From positions 1 through 53,250 of the forward strand of contig CAKTQV010000015.1 in the NCBI GenBank assembly GCA_934597255.1: a DNA stretch of 53,250 bases, read 5' to 3'. Of the stretch, positions 31,047 to 40,038 are shown in pieces. How positions within the stretch are numbered: position 1 is the first letter of the stretch; each line of letters begins with the position of its first letter. The notes below the pieces were generated by a model that ran no database searches, had not been told where the DNA came from, and saw only the letters and a program-made list of their open reading frames with translations. The DNA comes from an uncultured Oscillospiraceae bacterium. Lineage in GTDB: Bacteria > Bacillota > Clostridia > Oscillospirales > Oscillospiraceae. Made by a program: the position numbers and the translations under genes.

Positions 31047-32222
31047 ATGTCTATTCCCGAAAACGGCCTGAGCTTTCACGAAAAGCTTAGGGGAAAGATC
31101 GAAATTCTTCCCACATGCCCATTGAATACCATGGAAGATCTTTCGCTCGCTTATACACCCGGCGTAGCGCTGCCTTGTCTGGAAATCAAAAAGAATCCCG
31201 AGCGGTCATATGACCTAACGCGCCGTTGGAACAGTTGTCTCGTTGTGACCGACGGAACAGCCGTCCTTGGATTGGGCGACATAGGCCCGGAAGCCGGCAT
31301 GCCTGTCATGGAAGGAAAATGCGTCCTTTTTAAGCAGTTTGGAGACGTAGACGCATACCCGCTGTGCATCCGTTCCAAAGACGTAGATGAAATTGTTCGC
31401 ACGATATGGCTCATCTCCGGCAGCTTTGGCGGTGTCAATCTGGAGGACATCTCGGCTCCCCGCTGCTTTGAGATCGAAGAACGCCTCAAGGAGCTCTGCG
31501 ATATTCCCATCTTTCACGATGACCAGCACGGGACAGCCATTGTTGTGTTGGCGGGTCTGCGCAACGCCCTGAGGGTCGTAGGAAAAGCGCCGGAGGGCAT
31601 CCGCATCGTAATAAACGGAGCAGGCGCTGCGGCGATCGCCATTGCCAAGCTTCTTCTTACCGCCGGCTTTGACGACATCACCCTCTGTGACCGTTTTGGC
31701 TGCATCTATCAAGGGCGAAAGGAGCACATGAATTCCTTCAAGGACGAGATAGCCGCAGCAACAAACCGCCGCCGGCTTCAGGGGAACCTGAGCGATGCGC
31801 TGGTCGACGCGGATGTGTTCATCGGTGTCTCCGCACCAAATGTCGTGACGGAGCAAATGGTCAGGACAATGGCGCACAACGCCATTCTCTTTGCCTGCGC
31901 CAACCCAACGCCGGAGATTTTTCCCGACGAGGCGAAGCGTGGCGGCGCGGCTGTTGTCGCCACGGGCAGAAGCGATTACCCCAATCAAATCAACAACGTT
32001 TTGATTTTTCCGGCGCTGTTCCGCGGTGTATTTGATTGCCGTGCTTCACAGATCACCGATGATATGAAGCTGGCCGCCGCCGATGCATTGGCAAATGTGC
32101 TTAGCAGGGATGAATTGTCAGCAGACCGAATCATCCCCGACCCCTTTGATCCAAGAGTCCGCTCTGCAATTGCCTCCGCCGTGGTGGAAGCAGCAAGAAA
32201 AAACGGAGTTGCGAGGAAATAA
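31047..32222 (+). CDS. NAD(P)-dependent malic enzyme
   Basis: This 391-residue malic enzyme of the short bacterial type converts malate to pyruvate and CO2 with NAD(P) reduction. It has the catalytic Tyr in LSLAYTPGVALPC (about 32-44), VVTDGTAVLGLGDIG (about 66-80), the metal-binding FHDDQHGTA (about 156-164), the nucleotide site INGAGAAAIAIAKLL and FACANPTPEI. Length is normal. It is the first gene of the rightward island operon; citF starts 1 nt after its stop. Together with the transporter it points to use of an external C4 acid. The ATG follows GAAGGAG. Confidence 0.95.
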   Translation: MSIPENGLSFHEKLRGKIEILPTCPLNTMEDLSLAYTPGVALPCLEIKKNPERSYDLTRRWNSCLVVTDGTAVLGLGDIGPEAGMPVMEGKCVLFKQFGDVDAYPLCIRSKDVDEIVRTIWLISGSFGGVNLEDISAPRCFEIEERLKELCDIPIFHDDQHGTAIVVLAGLRNALRVVGKAPEGIRIVINGAGAAAIAIAKLLLTAGFDDITLCDRFGCIYQGRKEHMNSFKDEIAAATNRRRLQGNLSDALVDADVFIGVSAPNVVTEQMVRTMAHNAILFACANPTPEIFPDEAKRGGAAVVATGRSDYPNQINNVLIFPALFRGVFDCRASQITDDMKLAAADALANVLSRDELSADRIIPDPFDPRVRSAIASAVVEAARKNGVARK

Positions 32223-32223
32223 T

Positions 32224-33750
32224 ATGAAAACAACAGTCAACGCGGCAGGCATCTCCCTGCCCGACTACATTGAGGGATATGGAAAGGTCGTCCCGTTCGG
32301 CGAATGCAAAACGCCCTCGTTTTGCACACCCACCGTCCATCGGCGAGGCGGGGAAAAACTGACCGGCTCCATCGGCGAGCTGTTCGAGCACCTGGATCTG
32401 CACGATGGTATCACGGTTTCCTTTCATCACCATCTCCGCAACGGTGATGCGGTTCTGTCTGCGGTTATGTCGGCGCTTGCCGAGCGCGGGATCCGGGACA
32501 TTCACGTCGCCGCCTCCGGCATTTTCCCCTGTCACGAAATGCTGGTTACGCTCATGGAAAGCGGTGTTGTTACAAAAATTACGACCAGCACCTTCAATCC
32601 AGGCCCTGTTGCCAGGGCGATCAGCGCCGGAAAACTGCAAAAGCCGGCCGTTCTTATGACCCACGGCGGACGTGCCCGTGCCATCGAAAGCGGCGATCTG
32701 GAAATTGATATTGCTTTCCTTGCCGCTCCCAGCTGTGATTCCAGGGGGAACATGAACGGCTTTGGCCCATCCGGCTGCGGCTGTCTGTCCTACGCATGGG
32801 CCGATGCCCGCTATGCAAAATGCGTAGTAGCCGTTACAGACAATTTGGTTCCCTACCCCTGTCCCCACCCCGAGATCACGGAGGAGCTGGTAGACTACGT
32901 TCTGACCGTTGACTCCATCGGCGATCCGAACAGCATCGTATCCGGCACGACCAAAATCACCGAGGACGCCGTCCGCCTCCGCATCGCGCAGTACGCCGCC
33001 GATGTTATGCAGGCCGCCGGAGCCATACACAACGGCATGTCCTTTCAGACGGGCGCCTCCGGCACATCGCTGGCCGTGGCTGACATCGTGCGGGGCTACA
33101 TGCTCAAGCAAGGCATCAAGGGCTCCTTCGGCCTTGGCGGCATCCACGCCTATATGGTCAAAATGCTGAAGGACGGTCTGTTTGACGCACTGCTCGATGT
33201 CCAGTGCTTCGATCTGCAGGCCGTGGAAAGCCTGAAAACGGATTCAGCACACCAAATCATCAGCGGCAGCCGCTATGCCAGCATAAACGCGGCCTCCTGT
33301 GTAGTGGACAGTCTTGACACAGTCATTCTTGGCGCCACTGAGATCGATACGGATTTCAATGTAAACGTGGTCAGCGGCTCCGATGGCGTGATACTTGGCG
33401 CTTCCGGCGGGCATAGCGACTGTGCCGCCGGCGCTGCGCTGACCATTGTAGTATCCAATCTGACAAGGAAAAATTTCTGCATCGTCCGCAATCATGTCAC
33501 AACGGTCACTACGCCGGGCAGAGACATTGATGTCTTCGTCACCGAACATGGTATCGCGGTCAACCCAAGACGCGCAGACCTTCTTCCCGCACTGCAGGCC
33601 GCCGGATTGCCTCTAAAGAACATCTGGCAGCTGAAAGAATACGGCGAGGAACTGGTCGGCCCCCAAAAGCACGCCGAAACAAAGGAACGAATCGTTGGCG
33701 TGGTAGAATACCGCGACGGAAGCGTGATCGACCTTTTATACGAGATATAA
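32224..33750 (+). CDS. citF: Citrate lyase alpha subunit-type CoA-transferase (CitF family)
   Basis: This 508-residue member of the CitF family transfers CoA (or acyl carrier) between acetate and a hydroxy-polycarboxylate. Typical stretches are CTPTVHRRGGEKLTGSIGE (about 34-52), HHHLRNGDAV, ASGIFPCHE, MTHGGRARAIESGDLEID and ASGGHSDCAAGA. It is full length. In classical citrate lyase this subunit works with CitD (carrier) and CitE, but no citD lies here or anywhere in the island. The true substrate may therefore be the free CoA ester of malate, citramalate or a similar acid. It is followed after 36 nt by the lyase gene. The start is an ATG 1 nt after the malic enzyme stop with GAGGAA upstream. 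Confidence 0.9.
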   Translation: MKTTVNAAGISLPDYIEGYGKVVPFGECKTPSFCTPTVHRRGGEKLTGSIGELFEHLDLHDGITVSFHHHLRNGDAVLSAVMSALAERGIRDIHVAASGIFPCHEMLVTLMESGVVTKITTSTFNPGPVARAISAGKLQKPAVLMTHGGRARAIESGDLEIDIAFLAAPSCDSRGNMNGFGPSGCGCLSYAWADARYAKCVVAVTDNLVPYPCPHPEITEELVDYVLTVDSIGDPNSIVSGTTKITEDAVRLRIAQYAADVMQAAGAIHNGMSFQTGASGTSLAVADIVRGYMLKQGIKGSFGLGGIHAYMVKMLKDGLFDALLDVQCFDLQAVESLKTDSAHQIISGSRYASINAASCVVDSLDTVILGATEIDTDFNVNVVSGSDGVILGASGGHSDCAAGAALTIVVSNLTRKNFCIVRNHVTTVTTPGRDIDVFVTEHGIAVNPRRADLLPALQAAGLPLKNIWQLKEYGEELVGPQKHAETKERIVGVVEYRDGSVIDLLYEI

Positions 33751-33786
33751 ACATTTATTAAATATATCATTTTGGAGGAATAAAAA

Positions 33787-34683
33787 ATGGCTGTTAGAAG
33801 ATCAGACCTGTATCTGCCCGCAAACAACGAGCATATGATCCAGAAAGCTCCCTCTTTGGGCGCGGATGTTATCACGCTCGACCTGGAGGACTCCGTGCCC
33901 CTTGCAGAAAAAGCAAAGGCCCGTGAGCTCGTAAGGAAGAATATCGGTCTTATGAGCACGACCGGCTCCGAGGCATGGGTGCGAGTGAACGCATGGGATA
34001 CCGACCTGACATTGGCAGACCTGGACGCCGTTGTATTGGAGGGACTGGACGGGATCACGCTGCCGAAGTGCAGCGGCCTTGCGGATGTCCGCCGTCTGGA
34101 CGACGAGATAACCCGTCTGGAAAAGCTTCGCGGTCTGCCTGTCGGACGTATCAAAATCGCTATTCTGGTCGAAACGGCGCTTGGCGTTCTGACCGTCGAC
34201 GAAGCCGTCGGCGGCTCGCCCCGGCTGGTGGCCGTTATTTTCGGCGCCGTGGACTACACCCGCGACATGCGCGTGACCCGCACAGACAGGGCGGATGAGC
34301 AGTACTACGCCCGCGCTAAAATCGGCGTGGCCGCCCGCGCTCACGGCTTGATCGCCGAGGATGCCCCCTTCCCCAACTATTCCGATGTAGAAGCATTTCG
34401 CGCAAACTGCATCAGCGGCGCGCAGCTCGGCTTCGAGGGCCGTCAAATCATCAACCCGCGTCAGATCGCCGTGGCACATGAGGTATATTCTCCTGCACCG
34501 GAGCGAGTGGAGTGGGCAAAAGAAATCACAAAGGTGTTTGAAGAAGAGGGGCTGGCCAAGGGCTCGGCTTCCGTTGGCTATAAAGGCAGCATGATCGACA
34601 TTCCCGTATACCACGATGGCCTGAATATTTTAGCGCGCCAGCAGGAGATCGAGGAAAAGGAAGCCAACCGCAAAAAGATTTGA
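33787..34683 (+). CDS. HpcH/HpaI-CitE family lyase (citryl/malyl/citramalyl-CoA lyase type)
   Basis: This 298-residue TIM-barrel lyase of the CitE family opens RRSDLYLPANNEHMIQKA, followed by LDLEDSVPLAEKAKAR. The metal ligands are a Glu in ILVETALGVL (about residue 137) and an Asp in FGAVDYTRDM. The C-terminal RQIINPRQIAVAHEVYSPAP is also typical. Such enzymes cleave citryl, malyl or citramalyl thioesters to acetyl-CoA plus a 2-oxoacid (oxaloacetate, glyoxylate or pyruvate). Residues that decide the substrate cannot be called by eye. The absence of CitD argues for a CoA-dependent malyl or citramalyl lyase. GGAGG precedes the ATG. Confidence 0.9.
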   Translation: MAVRRSDLYLPANNEHMIQKAPSLGADVITLDLEDSVPLAEKAKARELVRKNIGLMSTTGSEAWVRVNAWDTDLTLADLDAVVLEGLDGITLPKCSGLADVRRLDDEITRLEKLRGLPVGRIKIAILVETALGVLTVDEAVGGSPRLVAVIFGAVDYTRDMRVTRTDRADEQYYARAKIGVAARAHGLIAEDAPFPNYSDVEAFRANCISGAQLGFEGRQIINPRQIAVAHEVYSPAPERVEWAKEITKVFEEEGLAKGSASVGYKGSMIDIPVYHDGLNILARQQEIEEKEANRKKI

Positions 34684-34707
34684 ACAGAAAAGGGCACAGA
34701 AAAGAAT

Positions 34708-35862
34708 ATGGATAAAAATATTTTGGTTATGATTCCCGGCCCGACGCCGGTGGCAGATCCCATCCGAGCAGAAATGGCGCGCCCCATTCAGGCCTTCGGC
34801 GACCCGCGCTTTGTTGCGGATTATAAAAAGCTGATCGATCGCCTGGGCCGCCTAATGCACTGCGACGGTCAATGCTTTCCCCTTGCCGGTACAGGGACGC
34901 TAGCCATGGAAATGGCCATTTCCAATGCCGCAAGCCCCGGCGACAATATTTTGATCGTCTCCAACGGTTTTTTTGGCGACCGCTTCACCGATATCTGCCG
35001 TCGAAAAGGGCTCAACGTGGATGTGCTGTCCGCCGAGTGGGGAGATTTTGTGAAGCCCGAGGAGATCGACCGAAAGCTTTCAGAGAAAAAATACGCAGCC
35101 ATTACAGTGACACATGTGGACACCTCCACGGCCGTAGTTGCTCCTATTGCCGCCATCGGCGAGGTCATGAAGCGGCACCCTGACACACTGTACATTGTGG
35201 ACGGCGTCGCGGCGGAGGCTGCCGAATACACCGATATGAGCGCTATGAACATTGATGTTCTGTTTACGGGCTCGCAAAAGGCATTCGGCGTATGTCCGGG
35301 TATGTTTATCCTGTGGGCCAACCAAAAAGCGCTTGCGCGCCGCAAAGCCCTGGGCGTTATTTCGGAATACTATGCTGACTATGAAAAATGGCTTCCCATC
35401 ATGGAGGACCCGTCAAAATACTTTTCCACGCCGCCCATCAATCTTGTGTGGGCCATGCTTGAAGCTCTGCGGATCATCGAGGAGGAGGGCCTGGCGGCGC
35501 GCTGCGATCGCCATAGCCGTAATGCAAGGGCAATGGCAAAAGCACTGGAGGCCATCGGCTTTACGCTTTTGGCAAAACCGGAATGCCGTGCAAACACCTT
35601 GAGCGTTCTGATTTATCCCGAGGGCGTTAATGATGCACAATTCCGAAAAGCCATGATAGAAAACAATGTTATATGCGCTGGCTCTCTTGCCTCCTATGCC
35701 GGGAAGTCCTTCCGACTCGGCCATATGGGCAATGTTGGGCAGGCGGAAATGGTGACGGCTCTGTCTGCAATCGAAAACTCGTTAATCGCCTGCGGTGTCA
35801 AGCTCGTCCCTGGCACCTCAGTCGGCGTGTACCTGAAAGAGATGTCTCCGTTTTCCTTTTGA
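34708..35862 (+). CDS. Class V aminotransferase (alanine-glyoxylate/serine-pyruvate type)
   Basis: This 384-residue PLP enzyme of the AGXT/SgaA branch opens NILVMIPGPTPVADPIRAEM. LAGTGTLAMEMAISN holds the phosphate site, and the Lys in LFTGSQKAFGVCPGM (about 185-199) is the PLP Schiff-base residue. SFRLGHMGNV lies at the C-terminus. Relatives move amino groups to glyoxylate, pyruvate or related 2-oxoacids. Behind a CitE-type lyase the natural partner would be the oxoacid that the lyase releases, for example glyoxylate to glycine; this is inference. The ribosome site is weak (AAAGGG at a distance). Confidence 0.88.
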   Translation: MDKNILVMIPGPTPVADPIRAEMARPIQAFGDPRFVADYKKLIDRLGRLMHCDGQCFPLAGTGTLAMEMAISNAASPGDNILIVSNGFFGDRFTDICRRKGLNVDVLSAEWGDFVKPEEIDRKLSEKKYAAITVTHVDTSTAVVAPIAAIGEVMKRHPDTLYIVDGVAAEAAEYTDMSAMNIDVLFTGSQKAFGVCPGMFILWANQKALARRKALGVISEYYADYEKWLPIMEDPSKYFSTPPINLVWAMLEALRIIEEEGLAARCDRHSRNARAMAKALEAIGFTLLAKPECRANTLSVLIYPEGVNDAQFRKAMIENNVICAGSLASYAGKSFRLGHMGNVGQAEMVTALSAIENSLIACGVKLVPGTSVGVYLKEMSPFSF

Positions 35863-35887
35863 AAAAAAACTCCCACTATGCTATAAT
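35859..35887 (+). promoter_or_regulatory. Promoter of the IclR gene
   Basis: TTGAAA (35859-35864) and TATAAT (35882-35887) are 17 bp apart. The -35 box overlaps the stop codon of the aminotransferase gene, so iclR can also be read with the operon. Confidence 0.7.
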
Positions 35888-35916
35888 CAGCAAAAACGCA
35901 GGATGGGGAGAGAGCA

Positions 35917-36690
35917 TTGCAGGAAAAGCGTTCAAAAACCAATCAATCCGTTGAAAAGATCCTCCAGATCATCGAGGTGCTTGCATCCCATCCCGAGCCG
36001 ATGCGTCTACATGACATTGCCGCAATGGTGTCGATGCCGGATGCGACGGTTCTGCGCATGCTGAACACGCTCCAAATCCACGGCTATATCAACCAGGACG
36101 CGCAGAACGCAAGATACTATCCCTCCTTAAAGTTTGCCTGGCTCGGCGAACAGATCAGCGCCAATGTGAATCTCAGCCGCATCGCGCACCCGTTTCTGGT
36201 GGAGCTGGCGGCAGCAGCGCATGAGTCCTGCTGCCTTGCCGTGGAGGAAAACCACCAGCTTGTATATCTGGACGTGGTGGACGGCCCCGATCATATGCTC
36301 CGTATAACGCAGCGAATCGGGAAACGGGCTCCGCTGCACTCGACCGGTATCGGTAAGCTTCTCATGCTGAACTACTCTCCCCAAGAGCTCGATGAGTACA
36401 TCAAGCTGACGGATCTCGCGCCGGTCACGCCCAACACCATCTGCACCCGCGAGGCTCTCATTGCCCATCTTGCGACCGTGAGAAAAAACGGCTATGCCAT
36501 CGATGCCGAGGAATGTGAGCTCGGCGCGCACTGCCTTGCCTGCCCTATCATCGGATACAACGGAAAAATAGTGGCCGGAGTCAGCATCTCATACCCGGTC
36601 GTTCGGCTGACGCCGGAACGGGTGCAGACAATGCTTCCCCTGTTGAAGGAGACTACCAGCAAACTGTCATCCCTGTTAGCGGCTCCTTAA
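35917..36690 (+). CDS. IclR family transcriptional regulator
   Basis: This 257-residue regulator has an N-terminal winged helix (SVEKILQIIEVLASHPEPMR, then LHDIAAMVSMPDATVLRMLN) and a C-terminal effector domain (HSTGIGKLLMLNY, then GYAIDAEECELGAHCLACPI and GVSISYPVVRLT), all as in the IclR family. Its ligand is likely an acid metabolite of the island, and the palindrome at 31003-31017 is a fitting operator. The start is TTG at 35917 with GGGGAG upstream. It sits between the metabolic genes and a LysR gene. Confidence 0.92.
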   Translation: MQEKRSKTNQSVEKILQIIEVLASHPEPMRLHDIAAMVSMPDATVLRMLNTLQIHGYINQDAQNARYYPSLKFAWLGEQISANVNLSRIAHPFLVELAAAAHESCCLAVEENHQLVYLDVVDGPDHMLRITQRIGKRAPLHSTGIGKLLMLNYSPQELDEYIKLTDLAPVTPNTICTREALIAHLATVRKNGYAIDAEECELGAHCLACPIIGYNGKIVAGVSISYPVVRLTPERVQTMLPLLKETTSKLSSLLAAP

Positions 36691-36746
36691 CCTCCGCGCT
36701 CTATTCCCATTTCAAGACCTTTTCATAACAGATAGGAGTCCGGATC

Positions 36747-37712
36747 ATGGAACTGCGTCAACTACGTTATATCCTCTCCATCGCCAGAATTGGAAATATG
36801 ACCCGCACCGCAGAGCTGCTCCACGTCTCCCAGTCCGCACTCAGTCTGTCGTACCACAATTTAGAGGACGAGCTCGGCGTGAAGCTTTTCGAGAAAAAGG
36901 GCCGCATCCTGGTTCTCACGGATGCAGGGACGAGGTTTTGTCGGGAATCGGAAAGGATATTGTCGGATATTGACCAGCTCGTTCTGGCCATGAAGGATTA
37001 CGGCGAGCTGCCGCAAGAGGAAATAACATGCTTTAGCGATGCCATTGACGTCAGCAGCGAGGCAATGGCGCTGTATTCTCTTTTCTTTCCCAATGTTGTT
37101 TTCACCCACCGCCGGGGCGTCCAGCTGCAATATTCAGACATATTGAAAAGCGGCCGCGCCGACTTTGCCCTAACGCTGAACGACATTTCTCACGGTTCTC
37201 TCCACTCAACATTTTTATTTCAGGAACCGATACTGGCCGTTCTTCAGAAGGATTCTCCGTTGGCGCAGAACTCGTCCTGCACAATTGCCGAGCTGTCACG
37301 GTATCCGCTTATCACGCTGCCGAATTCCTATGCCGTCGGCCAGCAGCACCGATCCTTCTTCACGCTGGCAGGATGTGCGCCGCAGAAGGTCATCGAGGCA
37401 GACGGCACCCAATCTGTCCTGTTTTATACCTCCCGCGGCCGTGGGATATCCTTCATTCCCGAGAGCACCTACAACTTTCAGACGAAGCAGATCAACAACT
37501 TCAACCAATTGAACGCCGTTCTGCCGGTTCGGGATTCATTTTGTACCCGCACGGTCTTTCTGACCACCCACGACACAAGGAAAAAAAGCAAGCTTTCGAC
37601 TGCATTTATTTCGTTCCTTGTCGACTTCTCTTCTTATATAAGGGAGCACAAGAGCTTTCCCTCTCAGTCGGATTTTGTCTGCATCGGAAAGTATCTTCTT
37701 CAGCGAACCTAA
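36747..37712 (+). CDS. LysR family transcriptional regulator
   Basis: This 321-residue LysR protein has the N-terminal HTH: MELRQLRYILSIARIGNMTR, then TAELLHVSQSALSLSYHNLE, then LGVKLFEKKGRILVLTDAG. A periplasmic-binding-protein-like effector domain follows (about 90-290). Two regulators of different families in one island suggest two separate signals, perhaps one for the rightward enzyme operon and one for the leftward transporter operon. The ATG follows ATAGGAG. A strong bidirectional terminator follows. Confidence 0.92.
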   Translation: MELRQLRYILSIARIGNMTRTAELLHVSQSALSLSYHNLEDELGVKLFEKKGRILVLTDAGTRFCRESERILSDIDQLVLAMKDYGELPQEEITCFSDAIDVSSEAMALYSLFFPNVVFTHRRGVQLQYSDILKSGRADFALTLNDISHGSLHSTFLFQEPILAVLQKDSPLAQNSSCTIAELSRYPLITLPNSYAVGQQHRSFFTLAGCAPQKVIEADGTQSVLFYTSRGRGISFIPESTYNFQTKQINNFNQLNAVLPVRDSFCTRTVFLTTHDTRKKSKLSTAFISFLVDFSSYIREHKSFPSQSDFVCIGKYLLQRT

Positions 37713-37752
37713 CTCCGCACGGATACCGAGCTTTCGCTTCCAAACAAACAAG

Positions 37753-37785
37753 GAACCGCGGCACCAATATTTGGTGCCGCGGTTC
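37753..37785. terminator. Bidirectional terminator at the centre of the island
   Basis: A perfect 15-bp stem (37753-37767 with 37771-37785) with a 3-nt loop sits between the converging LysR and M24 genes. Confidence 0.88.
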
Positions 37786-37790
37786 TTTGC

Positions 37791-38984
37791 TTAGAACTCC
37801 ACACAGATTATTTCCTGTGGCGTTCTGGTTTCCCGGATCGCGCCCTCATCGGTCACACGGAAATTATCGCAGCAGATAGCGAACTCACCATTTCGGACGA
37901 GCTCCGGGTGGATCGCAAGAAACATGTCCCGTTCCAACGTCATCGTCTCTCCCGGACAAATCGCCGGCGATTCCATCATGTCGTAGCCCTGCCCGTGGCC
38001 TACGAAGCGATTGTTTGCAGGCAGCCCGTAGGATGCAATAAATTCGTTGTATATCCGGTTCAAGGCTTCTCCGCTCACACCGGGCTTGGCCGCACCGGCA
38101 ACAATCCTTTGTGCCTCCCTTGCGATTGCATAGAGCTCGGTCAGGTTATCGCTCGGCTGTCCCATGCAGAAGCTTCTTGCAAGCTCGCAGAACACACCGC
38201 CGGGACCGGCGACCTCGACCATTACCGTGACGACATCGCCCTCCTGTATCCGTCTGTTTTCACAGACACGCGGTATAAAAACGGCGTTCTGTCCCCTCGG
38301 CGCAGAGCCGACCGAAAGATTACCAATCGTATCGCAGCCCATATCCAGGGCGAGCCATTCCAATTCTGCCTGCAATGTACTCTCCAGCTTCGAGGGACGC
38401 AGAAGAGCCGGGACTGCGCCAATGATCTGCTCATGCACTCGGAGGCATTTCCGGATAAGCTCCCATTCCTCATCGCTTTTTACCGCGCTTAAGCGATATA
38501 TACCCTCGCTGGCATCTGTAAAAACGACATCCGGCAGAGCCGATTCAAGCGTTTGGCCAAACGCCATGGACATGCTTTGCTTCTGATACAGGCCGATCCT
38601 TTTATAGCCGGCGCTGCGGATCTCATCTGCAAGGGTCCTTCCCGCCATAGAGTCTGTAAACTGAAACGGCGGACAATACGGGAGCGTTATCATTTTCCTT
38701 ACGTTTTTCAGGGATGACGGGATCGGGGCATCGTAGTTTTCTCCGCCGGAGGATACATATACCATCTCCCCCACGGCCGGGATCAAAAGCGCGGAAGCAT
38801 AGCCATGCGCCTGCGTATCAAGATAATAGCGTATCCCCCGGTCGAATATCGCGTTCTGCGTCTGGATTACGACAGCATCCAGATTTTCTTTCTTTATGTA
38901 GCTTTGTGTTGCCCGCAGCCGCTGCTCCAACGCTGCATCCGATATCGGCCAGCGGTATCTCTCATTGATTTTATTCTTCTGCAT
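37791..38984 (-). CDS. M24 (pita-bread fold) family protein with altered metal site
   Basis: This 397-residue protein has an N-terminal creatinase-like domain and a C-terminal pita-bread domain (about 165-397) of the Xaa-Pro aminopeptidase/creatinase family. The usual Asp-Asp metal pair is not there: where family members read D..........D.TR, this one reads VEVAGPGGVFCELARSF, with Glu at both places. The distal His (GHGQGYDMM) and the Glu in the HPELV region remain. It may be a non-peptidase such as the creatinase-like or other lyase branches. It is the last gene of the transporter operon, so it may act on an imported substrate. The ATG at 38984 follows AAGGTGAAAT. Confidence 0.82.
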   Translation of the reverse strand: MQKNKINERYRWPISDAALEQRLRATQSYIKKENLDAVVIQTQNAIFDRGIRYYLDTQAHGYASALLIPAVGEMVYVSSGGENYDAPIPSSLKNVRKMITLPYCPPFQFTDSMAGRTLADEIRSAGYKRIGLYQKQSMSMAFGQTLESALPDVVFTDASEGIYRLSAVKSDEEWELIRKCLRVHEQIIGAVPALLRPSKLESTLQAELEWLALDMGCDTIGNLSVGSAPRGQNAVFIPRVCENRRIQEGDVVTVMVEVAGPGGVFCELARSFCMGQPSDNLTELYAIAREAQRIVAGAAKPGVSGEALNRIYNEFIASYGLPANNRFVGHGQGYDMMESPAICPGETMTLERDMFLAIHPELVRNGEFAICCDNFRVTDEGAIRETRTPQEIICVEF

Positions 38985-39039
38985 ATTTCACCTTAATTTT
39001 CGTTTCTAGGAACGCATACAAAAACCGTCGTTCACTTAA

Positions 39040-40026
39040 TCAGTACACACTTTCCCCAAGAATTATCTCATCCGTCATCCTTTCGCCGGAAAGATACTCA
39101 GGTACATGCTTCTGAAAAACCGCAAATGCCCGATCCATATACAGACCGCTCTGTGCAGACATGTGAGGACTGATGAGGACGTTTTCAAGCTCCCACAGAG
39201 GATGCTCCGGCGGCAGCGGTTCCGGAGCCACTGCATCGAGCATCGCGCCGCCGAGCCGGCCGCTCTGGAGCGCCTCGACCAGCGCATCCGTGTCAACGGT
39301 CTGTCCGCGCCCCACATTTACAAAGAGTGCGCCCGGTTTCATTTTGGCGAACTTTTCTTTTCCAAACAAGCGCTCCGTTTTCTCCGTTGCGGGCAGGACC
39401 ATCACAACAATATCGCCCTGCGCGATGGCGTCGTCCATTTGCTCCTCGGTATACACCGCATCCACATACGGAAGCTCGGCATAGCTCCGCTTCACGCCGA
39501 TGACTCTCATATCAAAGGCTTTACAGCGCTTGGCGATCGCGCTGCCGATGGAGCCTATTCCGACGATTGTGACCGTTTTTCCGAACATCTCCTCCGGGAT
39601 CAATCGGCGCCACTGATGCGCCGTCTGATTTTTCTTCACCTCCGGAAGCATCCGCACGGTGGAGATAAGGTAGCCCATAACGGTTTCGGAAATCGGGATG
39701 CCATGAATGCCCTTGGCGTTGGTAAAACGCAGACCGGGGATCTCCGCGATGCGACTGAGTGTAACGCCCTCGACTCCAGCGGACAACCCGTGAATCCACT
39801 TCAGCTTCTTGTCCCAAAGGCAGTAGTCCTCCGCGATACACAGGCCGCCTCCCGTGACCCAACAAATCAGTATCTCAGCCTCAAAGCCCGCATCGATCAG
39901 CTCCTGAGACGAGGATGCCATCATCACCTCCGCGCCGGGGAGCGCCTCCCGGACCATCTGCAAATGCTTTTCCGTAACAGGAACACCGATCCGCTCGGTG
40001 AATTCAAACAGAACCGCAACCTTCAC
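39040..40026 (-). CDS. D-2-hydroxyacid dehydrogenase (glyoxylate/hydroxypyruvate reductase type)
   Basis: This 328-residue NAD(P)H-dependent enzyme has the Rossmann loop VGIGSIGSAIAKR (about 155-167). The catalytic triad is the Arg in VNVGRGQTVD, the Glu in APEPLPPEHP and the His in ISPHMSA. It interconverts 2-oxoacids and D-2-hydroxyacids. In this island it could reduce the oxoacid released by the lyase, or oxidise an imported hydroxyacid. The start is GTG at 40026 with AAGGAGG upstream. It lies 12 nt after the transporter gene dctM. Confidence 0.92.
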   Translation of the reverse strand: MKVAVLFEFTERIGVPVTEKHLQMVREALPGAEVMMASSSQELIDAGFEAEILICWVTGGGLCIAEDYCLWDKKLKWIHGLSAGVEGVTLSRIAEIPGLRFTNAKGIHGIPISETVMGYLISTVRMLPEVKKNQTAHQWRRLIPEEMFGKTVTIVGIGSIGSAIAKRCKAFDMRVIGVKRSYAELPYVDAVYTEEQMDDAIAQGDIVVMVLPATEKTERLFGKEKFAKMKPGALFVNVGRGQTVDTDALVEALQSGRLGGAMLDAVAPEPLPPEHPLWELENVLISPHMSAQSGLYMDRAFAVFQKHVPEYLSGERMTDEIILGESVY

Positions 40027-40038
40027 AGCGAACCCTCC

